NCBI GenBank assembly: GCA_900772575.1
Contig: CAAHEN010000006.1
Coordinates: forward strand, 1-6,386
Length of the DNA: 6,386 nucleotides
Direction: 5' to 3'
From: Bacteroidaceae bacterium
GTDB taxonomy: Bacteria; Bacteroidota; Bacteroidia; Bacteroidales; Bacteroidaceae
The translations under genes were made by a program, and so were the position numbers. Positions 1 through 5,404 of the stretch are shown here, piece by piece. The notes under the pieces are model-generated. The model made no database searches. It was not told the origin of the DNA and saw only the letters and a list, made by a program, of their open reading frames with translations. Within the stretch, counting starts at the first letter, position 1. The number at the start of each line of letters is the position of its first letter.

Positions 1-2
1 AG

Positions 3-650
3 TACAAAATGCCCCCCATCCGCCTCGACGCCGCCGCCACGCGCATGCTGACGGATTACTCCTGGCCGGGAAATGTGCGGCAGCTCAAGAACATCGCCGA
101 GAACATGTCCGTCACGGCCGAGGAACGCGACATCACCCCCAGCGTCCTCTCGCTCTACCTGCCGGCCAAGACCGCAAGCGTGCCCGCCACCACCACCGAC
201 AACGGCAATGGCGTTCCCCACAACTTCGAGGCCGAGCGCGAACTGATATTCAAACTGCTCTTCGAGCTGCGGCACGACGTGGCTGAGCTAAAGCGCGTCG
301 TGGGCATGGGCAGCTACACACCGGCCAAGCCAGTGGCCCTGCCGCCACACACCGGGAGCAACGTGGCGGTCTACGACCCCATGGTGGCCGACAGTTACAC
401 CACACACGGCATCAAGGGCGAGGACACCATCATCCAAGACGCCGAAGAAGTGAAAGAGAACGACTCCACACCGCCCACAGCCGCACCCTGCCAGCCATCT
501 GGCACCGACGCCTCGCTTGAAGCCCTCGAACGGCGGTCGATCAGTGAGGCGCTGGCGCACAACAATGGCAACCGCCGCCTCTCAGCCAAACAACTGGGCA
601 TCTCCGAACGCACGCTCTACCGTAAAATCAAAGAATATGGACTGGACTAA
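3..650 (+). CDS. Sigma-54-dependent Fis-family transcriptional regulator, 3' part
   Basis: This is the C-terminal part of an enhancer-binding activator that would drive RpoN-dependent promoters. The frame is open to the window edge, and the ATG at 9 lies inside the AAA+ domain, so the real start is upstream. The first visible stretch ends the AAA+ module: WPGNVRQLKN (nt 63-92) is the sensor II motif of sigma-54 activators. Then comes a linker of about 110 residues with a predicted helix (FEAERELIFKLLFELRHDV) and a low-complexity Pro/Thr/Ala part. A Fis-type helix-turn-helix closes the protein (nt 516-647, including LGISERTLYRKIKEYG). Walker A, Walker B, the GAFTGA loop and any receiver domain lie outside the window, so the signal it senses cannot be judged. 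It overlaps the next gene by 14 nt, which suggests co-transcription. The family call is firm; the target genes are unknown. Confidence 0.93.
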   Translation, partial: YKMPPIRLDAAATRMLTDYSWPGNVRQLKNIAENMSVTAEERDITPSVLSLYLPAKTASVPATTTDNGNGVPHNFEAERELIFKLLFELRHDVAELKRVVGMGSYTPAKPVALPPHTGSNVAVYDPMVADSYTTHGIKGEDTIIQDAEEVKENDSTPPTAAPCQPSGTDASLEALERRSISEALAHNNGNRRLSAKQLGISERTLYRKIKEYGLD

Positions 651-1158
651 ATCATGTCTTGCGGCCGGAGTGGCCGTCGTGGTTCTCTGCCTAGCGGTAG
701 CCGCCTGCTCCGTCAGCTATAAGTTCACCGGCACGAGCATCAACTACGACATCATCAAGACCATACAGATAGACAAGATAGCCAACCGCGCGCCATACGG
801 CTGGGCACCCATGGAGGCCATGTTCAACAACAAGCTGCAGGATCTCTATGCCAACCAGACGCGCCTGCGCCTGGTCAAGCGCAACGGCGACATGCACATC
901 GCCGGCGAAATCACAGGCTACGACCAGTTCAACAAGGGCATATCGGCCGATGGCCTCTCCTCACAGGTGCAGCTCCGCATGACGGTCAACATCCGCTTCA
1001 CCAACACCAAGACCAACGAGAACTGGGAACGGCAGTTCTCTGCCACCACGCAATATGACGCCTCGCAACAGCTCAGCGCCGTGCAAGAAAGCCTCGTGAC
1101 CGAGATGGTGCGCGACATCGCCGAGCAGATATTCAATGCCACAGTGGCCAACTGGTAA
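637..1158 (+). CDS. lptE: LptE-family outer-membrane lipoprotein (LPS assembly)
   Basis: Likely LPS-assembly lipoprotein of 173 residues. In the known Lpt pathway LptE plugs the LptD barrel and helps insert lipopolysaccharide into the outer leaflet. The N-terminus is a lipoprotein signal: Lys5, a hydrophobic core at about 8-22, and a lipobox VAAC with the lipidated cysteine at residue 24 (nt 706-708). After the cysteine comes SVSYKFTGTSI, a start I associate with Bacteroidetes LptE-like proteins. There is no acidic run just after the cysteine, so no surface-export signal, which fits a periplasm-facing anchor. The body (VQLRMTVNIRFTNTKTNENWERQFSATTQYD) has the alternating beta pattern of the family. 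The frame is open upstream to 517, but the ATG at 637 is chosen because it places the signal peptide at the N-terminus. No clear Shine-Dalgarno is visible, so coupling to the overlapping upstream gene is likely. Confidence 0.85.
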   Translation: MDWTKSCLAAGVAVVVLCLAVAACSVSYKFTGTSINYDIIKTIQIDKIANRAPYGWAPMEAMFNNKLQDLYANQTRLRLVKRNGDMHIAGEITGYDQFNKGISADGLSSQVQLRMTVNIRFTNTKTNENWERQFSATTQYDASQQLSAVQESLVTEMVRDIAEQIFNATVANW

Positions 1159-1218
1159 GGCACACCGCCACACCACCCACGCCACCACTACCATTCATCT
1201 CAAACCAACAAAGGAAAC
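1159..1218 (+). other. G-poor C/A-rich intergenic leader
   Basis: This 60-nt gap separates lptE from the TPR gene. From 1162 to about 1210 the + strand is almost entirely C, A and T with only two G residues and repeated CCAC units, so the RNA should be nearly unstructured. It ends in AAAGGAAAC just before the ATG at 1219, an SD-like purine run at usual spacing. It may act as an open ribosome landing site, or resemble a Rho loading (rut) site, which is known to favour C-rich, G-poor RNA. Neither role is shown by sequence alone. Confidence 0.35.
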
Positions 1219-1986
1219 ATGCCACTGACGGTCGCCGAACTGATAGGACACGATGATAGGCTCGACAAGGAGAGCCTGCTGATGCTGCGGGAACTCGTGG
1301 CACGCTACCCCTATTACCAAGCTGCGCGCCTGCTCTACCTCCGCAACCTCTATCTGCTGCACGATGAGAGTTTCGGTGACGAGCTGCGCAAGGCCGCCGT
1401 CTGCGTGGCCGACCGCAGCCGCCTCTTCCAGATGGTGGAGGGACACAACTACGACGTGCCCAAGGAGAAGCCGCAGACCGTCACAGACGCGGACAGCCCG
1501 GCCGATGGCGACCGCACCGCCTCGCTCATAGACCGCTTCCTCAACGAAGGCGGCGAGCCTGAGGAGCAGCGCCCCAAACGGAAGCTCACCACCGCCGACG
1601 CCACGACCAACTATGTCGCCTTCCTCATGGACATGGACGACATTGCCCCTGTCCCCGACGGACCGACCCAGCCTGCCACCCCGTCGCCCAGCCGCAGCAG
1701 CCAGCTCATCGACGGATTCATCGAGAGCAGTTCAGACCGCATCGTCCTCAACGACACCCCGCAGTACATTCCGGAAATGTCTGAAAATGAGGCGCAGGAC
1801 GGCAATGAGGAGGACTTCTTCACTGAGACACTGGCGAAAATCTACATCAAGCAGGGGCGATACGAGAAAGCCATGGAAATTATCCGCAAGCTGGACTTGA
1901 ATTATCCAAAAAAAAATCGTTACTTTGCAGACCAAATGAGGTTCCTTCAAAAATTGATAATCAACAACAAGCATAATAGTAAATAA
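1219..1986 (+). CDS. Tetratricopeptide-repeat protein of unknown function (Bacteroidetes lptE-secG operon)
   Basis: A 255-residue protein with no signal peptide or membrane segment, so probably cytoplasmic. The N-terminal 75 residues are helical and carry ARYPYYQAARLLYLRNLY (28-45), resembling half of a TPR. Residues 80-195 are a low-complexity acidic/Pro/Ser linker with two copies of a short motif, SLIDRFLNE (102-110) and QLIDGFIES (162-170). The C-terminus is a recognisable TPR, FFTETLAKIYIKQGRYEKAMEII (200-222), followed by LNYPKKNRYFADQMRFLQKL. TPRs mediate protein contacts, and the likely role is as an adaptor; the partner is unknown. Start: ATG at 1219, preceded by AAAGG. The last 100 nt are strikingly AT-rich and contain nine consecutive A residues (1908-1916). 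The stop overlaps the secG start by one base (TAATG), indicating translational coupling. Its position between lptE and secG hints at an envelope or secretion link but does not prove one. Confidence 0.85.
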   Translation: MPLTVAELIGHDDRLDKESLLMLRELVARYPYYQAARLLYLRNLYLLHDESFGDELRKAAVCVADRSRLFQMVEGHNYDVPKEKPQTVTDADSPADGDRTASLIDRFLNEGGEPEEQRPKRKLTTADATTNYVAFLMDMDDIAPVPDGPTQPATPSPSRSSQLIDGFIESSSDRIVLNDTPQYIPEMSENEAQDGNEEDFFTETLAKIYIKQGRYEKAMEIIRKLDLNYPKKNRYFADQMRFLQKLIINNKHNSK

Positions 1987-2306
1987 TGTACAGCGTATTC
2001 GTTATTCTGGCGGTCATCGTGGCCGTACTCTTGTCATTCATCGTGCTCATCCAGGAATCGAAGGGTGGCGGTCTGGCTTCCAGTTTCGCCTCGTCAAACC
2101 AGATCATGGGTGTGCGCAAGACCACTGACGTCGTGGAAAAGGCCACTTGGACACTGGCCGCGCTGCTCGTTGTGTTCAGCGTGTTTTCCGCTTTCTGCCT
2201 GAGCGAGCCCGTTCAGGAGAGCGTAGCCACCGACATCAAGGCTACACAGCCCGTGCCGCAAGGCGCAGGTGCCGCTGCCACGGGGCAGGGGACACCACAG
2301 CAGTAA
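1986..2306 (+). CDS. secG: Preprotein translocase subunit SecG
   Basis: Accessory inner-membrane subunit of the SecYEG channel, which assists SecA-driven protein export. At 106 residues it is a normal size. Two membrane helices are visible (about 2-22 and 55-72), joined by the diagnostic cytoplasmic loop QESKGGGLASSF (23-34) followed by SSNQIMGVRKTTD (36-48). The tail after residue 73 is hydrophilic and ends in an Ala/Gly/Gln/Pro-rich stretch, which is variable among homologues. The ATG shares its first base with the preceding TAA, so translation is probably coupled to the TPR gene and no separate ribosome site is needed. It is the last gene of the left operon and is followed by a candidate terminator. 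Confidence 0.95.
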   Translation: MYSVFVILAVIVAVLLSFIVLIQESKGGGLASSFASSNQIMGVRKTTDVVEKATWTLAALLVVFSVFSAFCLSEPVQESVATDIKATQPVPQGAGAAATGQGTPQQ

Positions 2307-2351
2307 GTGGGCCTGCGCTTCATAGTCATTACCCATATACAGACCGGATGT

Positions 2352-2412
2352 GCCGACATGCGTCAAGTTCCCCAACCAGAACTTAGCGTGTCAGCATGTC
2401 CGCTTTATTTTT
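2352..2412 (+). terminator. Nested hairpin plus T-run: terminator of the secG operon or attenuator of ugd
   Basis: The outer arms GCCGACATGC (2352-2361) and GCATGTCCGC (2394-2403) pair in nine of ten positions, with a single C-C mismatch. Inside them AAGTTC (2365-2370) pairs perfectly with GAACTT (2379-2384) around an 8-nt loop. The outer stem is followed at once by TTTATTTTT (2404-2412). A stem plus U-rich tail is the pattern of an intrinsic terminator. It lies 46 nt after the secG stop and 17 nt before the ugd start codon, so it either ends the left operon or controls read-through into ugd. The fold was worked out by eye with no energy calculation. Confidence 0.7.
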
Positions 2413-2429
2413 CAACAAGAAAGAACCCT

Positions 2430-3752
2430 ATGAAAATAGCCATCGTCGGCACCGGATACGTCGGTCTGGTCTCCGGGGCCTGCTTTGCGGAAATGGGTGT
2501 CGAGGTCACCTGCGTCGACATCGACCGCACCAAGATAGAAAACCTCAAACAGGGCATTGTCCCCATCTACGAGCCCGGGCTCGAGGAGATGGTGCTGCGC
2601 AACCACCGGGAGGGGCGCCTGCGCTTCACCACCCGTCTGACAGACTGTCTCGACGACGTCGAAGCCGTCTTTTGCGCGGTCGGCACACCGCCCGACGAGG
2701 ACGGCTCGGCCGATCTCAGCTATGTGCTTGCCGTTGCCCACGAGGTCGGCGCCAACATGAAGCATTACCTCGTCGTCGTCACCAAGAGCACAGTGCCCGT
2801 CGGCACGGCGCGCAAGGTGAAGGCTGCTATCCGTGAGGAGCTCGACAAGCGGCGCACCGACATCGACTTCGACGTTGCCTCCAACCCTGAGTTTCTCAAG
2901 GAGGGCGCCGCCGTCAAGGACTTCATGAGCCCCGACCGCGTCGTCGTCGGCGTGGAGAGCCAGCGTGCCCGCGACCTCATGACGCGGCTCTACTCCCCCT
3001 TCATGCTCAACAACTTCCGCGTCATCTTCACCGACATCCCCAGCGCGGAGATGATCAAGTACGCGGCCAACTCCATGCTTGCCACGCGCATCTCTTTCAT
3101 GAACGACATCGCCAACCTCTGCGAGCTCGTCGGGGCCGACGTGGCCATGGTGCGCAAGGGCATCGGCACAGACTCGCGCATCGGTTCAAAATTCCTCTAT
3201 CCCGGTTGCGGCTATGGTGGTTCGTGCTTTCCCAAGGACGTCAAGGCCCTCATCAAGACGGCTGAGAAAAACGGCTACGACATGCGCGTGCTGCGCGCCG
3301 TCGAGGCGGTCAACGAGGCCCAGAAATCTGTGCTGTTCAACAAGCTCAGCAGCTACTACGGCGGTGACCTGGCCGGCAAGACGGTCACCCTCTGGGGACT
3401 GGCCTTCAAAGCCGAGACCGACGACATGCGCGAGGCCACATCGCTCGTCACCATCGACCGCCTGCTCCAAGCCGGGTGCCGGGTGCGCGTCTATGACCCC
3501 GTGGCCATGGGTGAGTGCCGGCGCCGCCTCGGTGACACCGTGACCTATGCCCGCGACATGTACGACGCCGCACTGGGCGCCGACGCCCTGCTGCTGCTCA
3601 CAGAGTGGAAGCAGTTTCGACTACCCTCGTGGGAGGTGGTGCGGCGATCGATGAACAAGGCTGTCATCTTCGACGGGCGCAACATCTACGACGCCGACGA
3701 CCTGCAGGACAACGGATTCGAGTATTACCCCATCGGCCGGTCAGCCCGCTGA
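2430..3752 (+). CDS. ugd: UDP-glucose 6-dehydrogenase
   Basis: Cytoplasmic NAD-dependent enzyme oxidising UDP-glucose to UDP-glucuronate, a precursor for capsule, exopolysaccharide and LPS sugars. It has 440 residues, the usual length. The N-terminal Rossmann domain has GTGYVG (7-12) and VDID (29-32, NAD ribose contact). Further family motifs are KSTVPVGT (119-126, Thr121), NPEFLKEG (152-159, Glu154 and Glu158), IKYAANS (209-215, Lys210 and Asn214) and GGSCFPKD (263-270) with catalytic Cys266 and Asp270. Their spacing matches the characterised Streptococcus pyogenes enzyme. The C-terminal UDP-binding domain begins near 317 (GLAFKAETDDMREA). The frame is open back to the secG stop, but the ATG at 2430 is chosen because it starts directly at the Rossmann strand. 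The nearby paralogue family UDP-ManNAc dehydrogenase is less likely given these motifs. A membrane-protein gene follows after 27 nt, probably in the same transcript. Confidence 0.95.
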   Translation: MKIAIVGTGYVGLVSGACFAEMGVEVTCVDIDRTKIENLKQGIVPIYEPGLEEMVLRNHREGRLRFTTRLTDCLDDVEAVFCAVGTPPDEDGSADLSYVLAVAHEVGANMKHYLVVVTKSTVPVGTARKVKAAIREELDKRRTDIDFDVASNPEFLKEGAAVKDFMSPDRVVVGVESQRARDLMTRLYSPFMLNNFRVIFTDIPSAEMIKYAANSMLATRISFMNDIANLCELVGADVAMVRKGIGTDSRIGSKFLYPGCGYGGSCFPKDVKALIKTAEKNGYDMRVLRAVEAVNEAQKSVLFNKLSSYYGGDLAGKTVTLWGLAFKAETDDMREATSLVTIDRLLQAGCRVRVYDPVAMGECRRRLGDTVTYARDMYDAALGADALLLLTEWKQFRLPSWEVVRRSMNKAVIFDGRNIYDADDLQDNGFEYYPIGRSAR

Positions 3753-3759
3753 ACCGCCG
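3734..3759 (+). other. Imperfect GC-rich hairpin over the ugd stop codon
   Basis: The sequence around the ugd TGA (3750-3752) folds by eye into a stem of about ten pairs. CGG (3734-3736) pairs with CCG (3757-3759), CGG (3738-3740) with CCG (3754-3756), and TCAG (3741-3744) with CTGA (3749-3752). The bulges are C3737 and A3753, and the loop is CCCG. Only TATT follows, so it is a poor terminator. It might instead stabilise or process the ugd mRNA end, or be chance in GC-rich coding sequence. Confidence 0.3.
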
Positions 3760-3779
3760 TATTCAAAACAACTGTGACC

Positions 3780-4337
3780 ATGAAAAAGTTTCTTCAGAGC
3801 ATGGTGGCCCGCGGCCTCAGCCTCTTGGTTATCGGCATTTTGCTCATTGTCTTTGCCGAGAGCATCACGACTTGGCTCGTCATGCTCTGCGGCCTAGCCT
3901 TCATCGTCCCCGGTGCCGTGGCTGTGGCCAGCGCCTTCCGACAGTCGGCCGAGTCGCGGCTCGTCATGCTCTATCCCGTCATCGGCATCGGCAGCATCGC
4001 CTTTGGCGTCGTCCTGCTGATCTGGCCCACCCTCTTCGTCGAGACGCTCATGTACATCCTCGCCGCAGGCCTCATCTTCGTAGCCTGCTGCCAGCTCTAT
4101 TCCCTCTGGACCATGCACCGCAGCGGCCTGCGCTTCAGCATAGCGCTCTACCTGGCCCCTATCGCCGAACTGACGGCGGGGCTCTACATCGTCCTGGCTA
4201 AGGACACCATGGCCGTGGCTGCGCTGCCCGTCATCATCGTCGGCGCAGGCTTCATTCTCTATGCCTTGATGGAGTTTGCCACAGCCTACGTGGTGCGCCG
4301 TGCCGCCAAGACACTGCCACCGCCCGACGCCGCCTAG
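3780..4337 (+). CDS. HdeD/DUF308-like six-helix membrane protein
   Basis: A 185-residue integral inner-membrane protein of unknown biochemical role. Six hydrophobic segments can be read at about 10-26, 31-53, 63-84, 87-108, 120-140 and 145-167, with short loops and a basic then Pro/Ala-rich tail (VVRRAAKTLPPPDAA). Size, helix count and repeated small-residue-rich helices fit the HdeD/DUF308 family; the E. coli member is linked to acid resistance, but that function should not be carried over. No catalytic motif is visible. The ATG at 3780 is preferred to a GTG two codons earlier because MKKFLQS gives a normal N-terminus. It follows ugd by 27 nt and is probably co-transcribed. Its 3' end faces the glycosyltransferase gene, with 7 nt between the stop codons. 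The membrane-protein call is firm; the family call is moderate. Confidence 0.75.
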   Translation: MKKFLQSMVARGLSLLVIGILLIVFAESITTWLVMLCGLAFIVPGAVAVASAFRQSAESRLVMLYPVIGIGSIAFGVVLLIWPTLFVETLMYILAAGLIFVACCQLYSLWTMHRSGLRFSIALYLAPIAELTAGLYIVLAKDTMAVAALPVIIVGAGFILYALMEFATAYVVRRAAKTLPPPDAA

Positions 4338-4363
4338 GCTGCCGTCAGCGGTCGGCGTCGGGC
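4322..4363. terminator. Perfect 11-bp inverted repeat spanning two convergent stop codons (candidate bidirectional terminator)
   Basis: GCCCGACGCCG (4322-4332) and CGGCGTCGGGC (4353-4363) are exact reverse complements. The 20 bases between them contain a second small stem, GCTG (4338-4341) with CAGC (4346-4349), and both stop codons: TAG 4335-4337 on the + strand and the TGA of the - strand gene at 4345-4347. Transcripts from either side would form the same hairpin. Neither strand has a T-run after the stem, so it is not a textbook intrinsic terminator; it could work with Rho or protect 3' ends. Confidence 0.55.
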
Positions 4364-5313
4364 TTGGCGTCGATATGCCCGGCGGTGGCCGCGATAAAAT
4401 AGCGTGGCCGGCGCTTCACCTCGCTATAGATCTTGCCGACGTATTCACCCGTGATGCCCAGCGCCAAGAGTATGGCGCCGCCCACGAACCAGACGCTCAC
4501 CAGCAGCGACGTCCAGCCCGGCAGCGTGCGTCCCTCGGCATAGATGACCAAGGCCCAGACGATGACGCCAAAGGCCACGAGGATAAAGAGCATGCCCAGT
4601 TCGACGATCAGCCGCAGCGGGCGCATGGAAAACGATGTGATGCCGTCCCACGCAAAGGCCAGCATGCGGCGTAGCGGATACTTCGACTCACCGGCGAAGC
4701 GCTCTGCACGGTCGTAGTAGACCATGCTCTGACGGAAGCCCAGCGCACGCACCATGCCGCGCAGAAAGAGATTGCGCTCGGGGAAGCACAGCAGTGCCGC
4801 CACGGCGCGATGGCTCATCAAGCGGAAATCGGCATGGTTGTAGACCACGTCGCCCCCGAGGTGGTGCATGAGGTGGTAGAAGAGCTCCGCCGAGGTGCGC
4901 TTGAACCAGCTGTCAGTGGCACGGCTGTTGCGCACACCGAAGACGATGTCGCTCCCGGCGCGGAAGTCGGCCACCATACGGCCGATGACGCCAACGTCGT
5001 CTTGCAGGTCAGCATCGATGCTGATGACCGCGTCGGCCCCCTGCGCCGCTTCCAGTCCGGCCCACAGCGCATGCTGGTGCCCGGCATTATGCGCCAGCCT
5101 CAGGCCGCCCACCTCTGGATGTGCCGCCGCCAGTTCCTCGATGATGGGCCACGTGCGGTCGCCGCTACCATCGTCGACGAAGACCAAGCGCGTCTCCGTG
5201 GCTGCCGTGGCAGCCAGTTCGGCGGCAACGGCGAGCAGGCGCCGCGCCGTCTCGTGGAGCACCGCCTCCTCGTTGTAGCAGGGGACGACGATGGCGAGTT
5301 GTATGTTATCCAT
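4345..5313 (-). CDS. Family 2 glycosyltransferase, polyprenyl-phosphate type (DPM1/GtrB/ArnC-like)
   Basis: A 322-residue inner-membrane enzyme predicted to move a sugar from a nucleotide donor to a polyprenyl phosphate, making a lipid-linked sugar for envelope glycosylation. The GT-A fold starts at residue 5 with LAIVVPCYNEE (6-16). The donor-binding VDDGSGD (46-52) and the metal-binding ISIDADLQDD (97-106) are intact, followed by FGVRNSRATDSWFKR. Two C-terminal membrane helices (about 232-258 and 269-292) match the GtrB/ArnC arrangement, and a short basic tail ends in DAKPDADR. The ATG at 5313 is chosen over an upstream in-frame ATG at 5421 because it puts the catalytic strand at the N-terminus and leaves room for a promoter. 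Donor sugar and acceptor cannot be read from sequence. It converges on the HdeD-like gene and diverges from the EamA transporter. Confidence 0.9.
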   Translation of the reverse strand: MDNIQLAIVVPCYNEEAVLHETARRLLAVAAELAATAATETRLVFVDDGSGDRTWPIIEELAAAHPEVGGLRLAHNAGHQHALWAGLEAAQGADAVISIDADLQDDVGVIGRMVADFRAGSDIVFGVRNSRATDSWFKRTSAELFYHLMHHLGGDVVYNHADFRLMSHRAVAALLCFPERNLFLRGMVRALGFRQSMVYYDRAERFAGESKYPLRRMLAFAWDGITSFSMRPLRLIVELGMLFILVAFGVIVWALVIYAEGRTLPGWTSLLVSVWFVGGAILLALGITGEYVGKIYSEVKRRPRYFIAATAGHIDAKPDADR

Positions 5314-5343
5314 AAAACAAAACCTGTATTTTTCCTTAAGCCG

Positions 5344-5351
5344 CAAATTTA
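5344..5351 (-). promoter_or_regulatory. Candidate Bacteroidetes -7 promoter box for the glycosyltransferase
   Basis: Read on the - strand, this octamer is TAAATTTG, an exact match to the Bacteroides -7 consensus TAnnTTTG. It lies 30 nt upstream of the ATG at 5313, giving a predicted leader of roughly 20-25 nt. No good TTTG -33 element sits 19-21 nt further upstream; that region is occupied by a GGTGG/CCACC inverted repeat. The octamer is within an AT-rich stretch that stands out from the GC-rich coding DNA. Confidence 0.5.
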
Positions 5352-5360
5352 CAAAAAACC

Positions 5361-5375
5361 GGTGGACTGCCCACC
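5361..5375. repeat. Short inverted repeat GGTGG-N5-CCACC in the divergent intergenic region
   Basis: GGTGG (5361-5365) and CCACC (5371-5375) are perfect inverted arms around 5 nt. The element sits where the -33 region of the leftward glycosyltransferase promoter would be, and 30 nt upstream of the rightward transporter ATG (5405). An overlapping alternative pairing exists between GACTG (5365-5369) and CAGTC (5383-5387). It could be a regulator binding site or an RNA hairpin in the transporter leader; arms this short may also occur by chance. Confidence 0.3.
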
Positions 5376-5404
5376 ATGACACCAGTCTATATCCAAACCG
5401 CTTT

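Noticed and set aside
517..636. Longer lptE reading frame beginning inside the regulator gene
   Set aside because: It would put about 40 hydrophilic residues in front of a clear lipoprotein signal peptide; this stretch is the shadow of the helix-turn-helix coding region.
1138..1148. Dyad GCCAC-A-GTGGC at the end of lptE as a terminator or operator
   Set aside because: The single-base centre cannot form an RNA loop, it lies in coding sequence, and no T-run follows.
2383..2413. Promoter TTAG-N19-TATTTTTC for ugd
   Set aside because: Both boxes deviate from TTTG and TAnnTTTG, and the T-run is explained better by the terminator hairpin directly before it. It stays possible but is not listed as a feature.
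2307..2429. In-frame extension of ugd back to a GTG directly after the secG stop, adding 41 residues
   Set aside because: The extra residues have no family resemblance, the Rossmann strand should be at the N-terminus, and the region instead holds the hairpin and T-run.
3605..4201. Long + strand frame overlapping the end of ugd and most of the HdeD-like gene
   Set aside because: It has an Arg/His/Pro-rich composition typical of an out-of-frame shadow in GC-rich DNA, with no domain pattern.
4810..5379. Long + strand frame opposite the glycosyltransferase
   Set aside because: It is antisense to a gene with intact catalytic motifs and shows no recognisable protein features.
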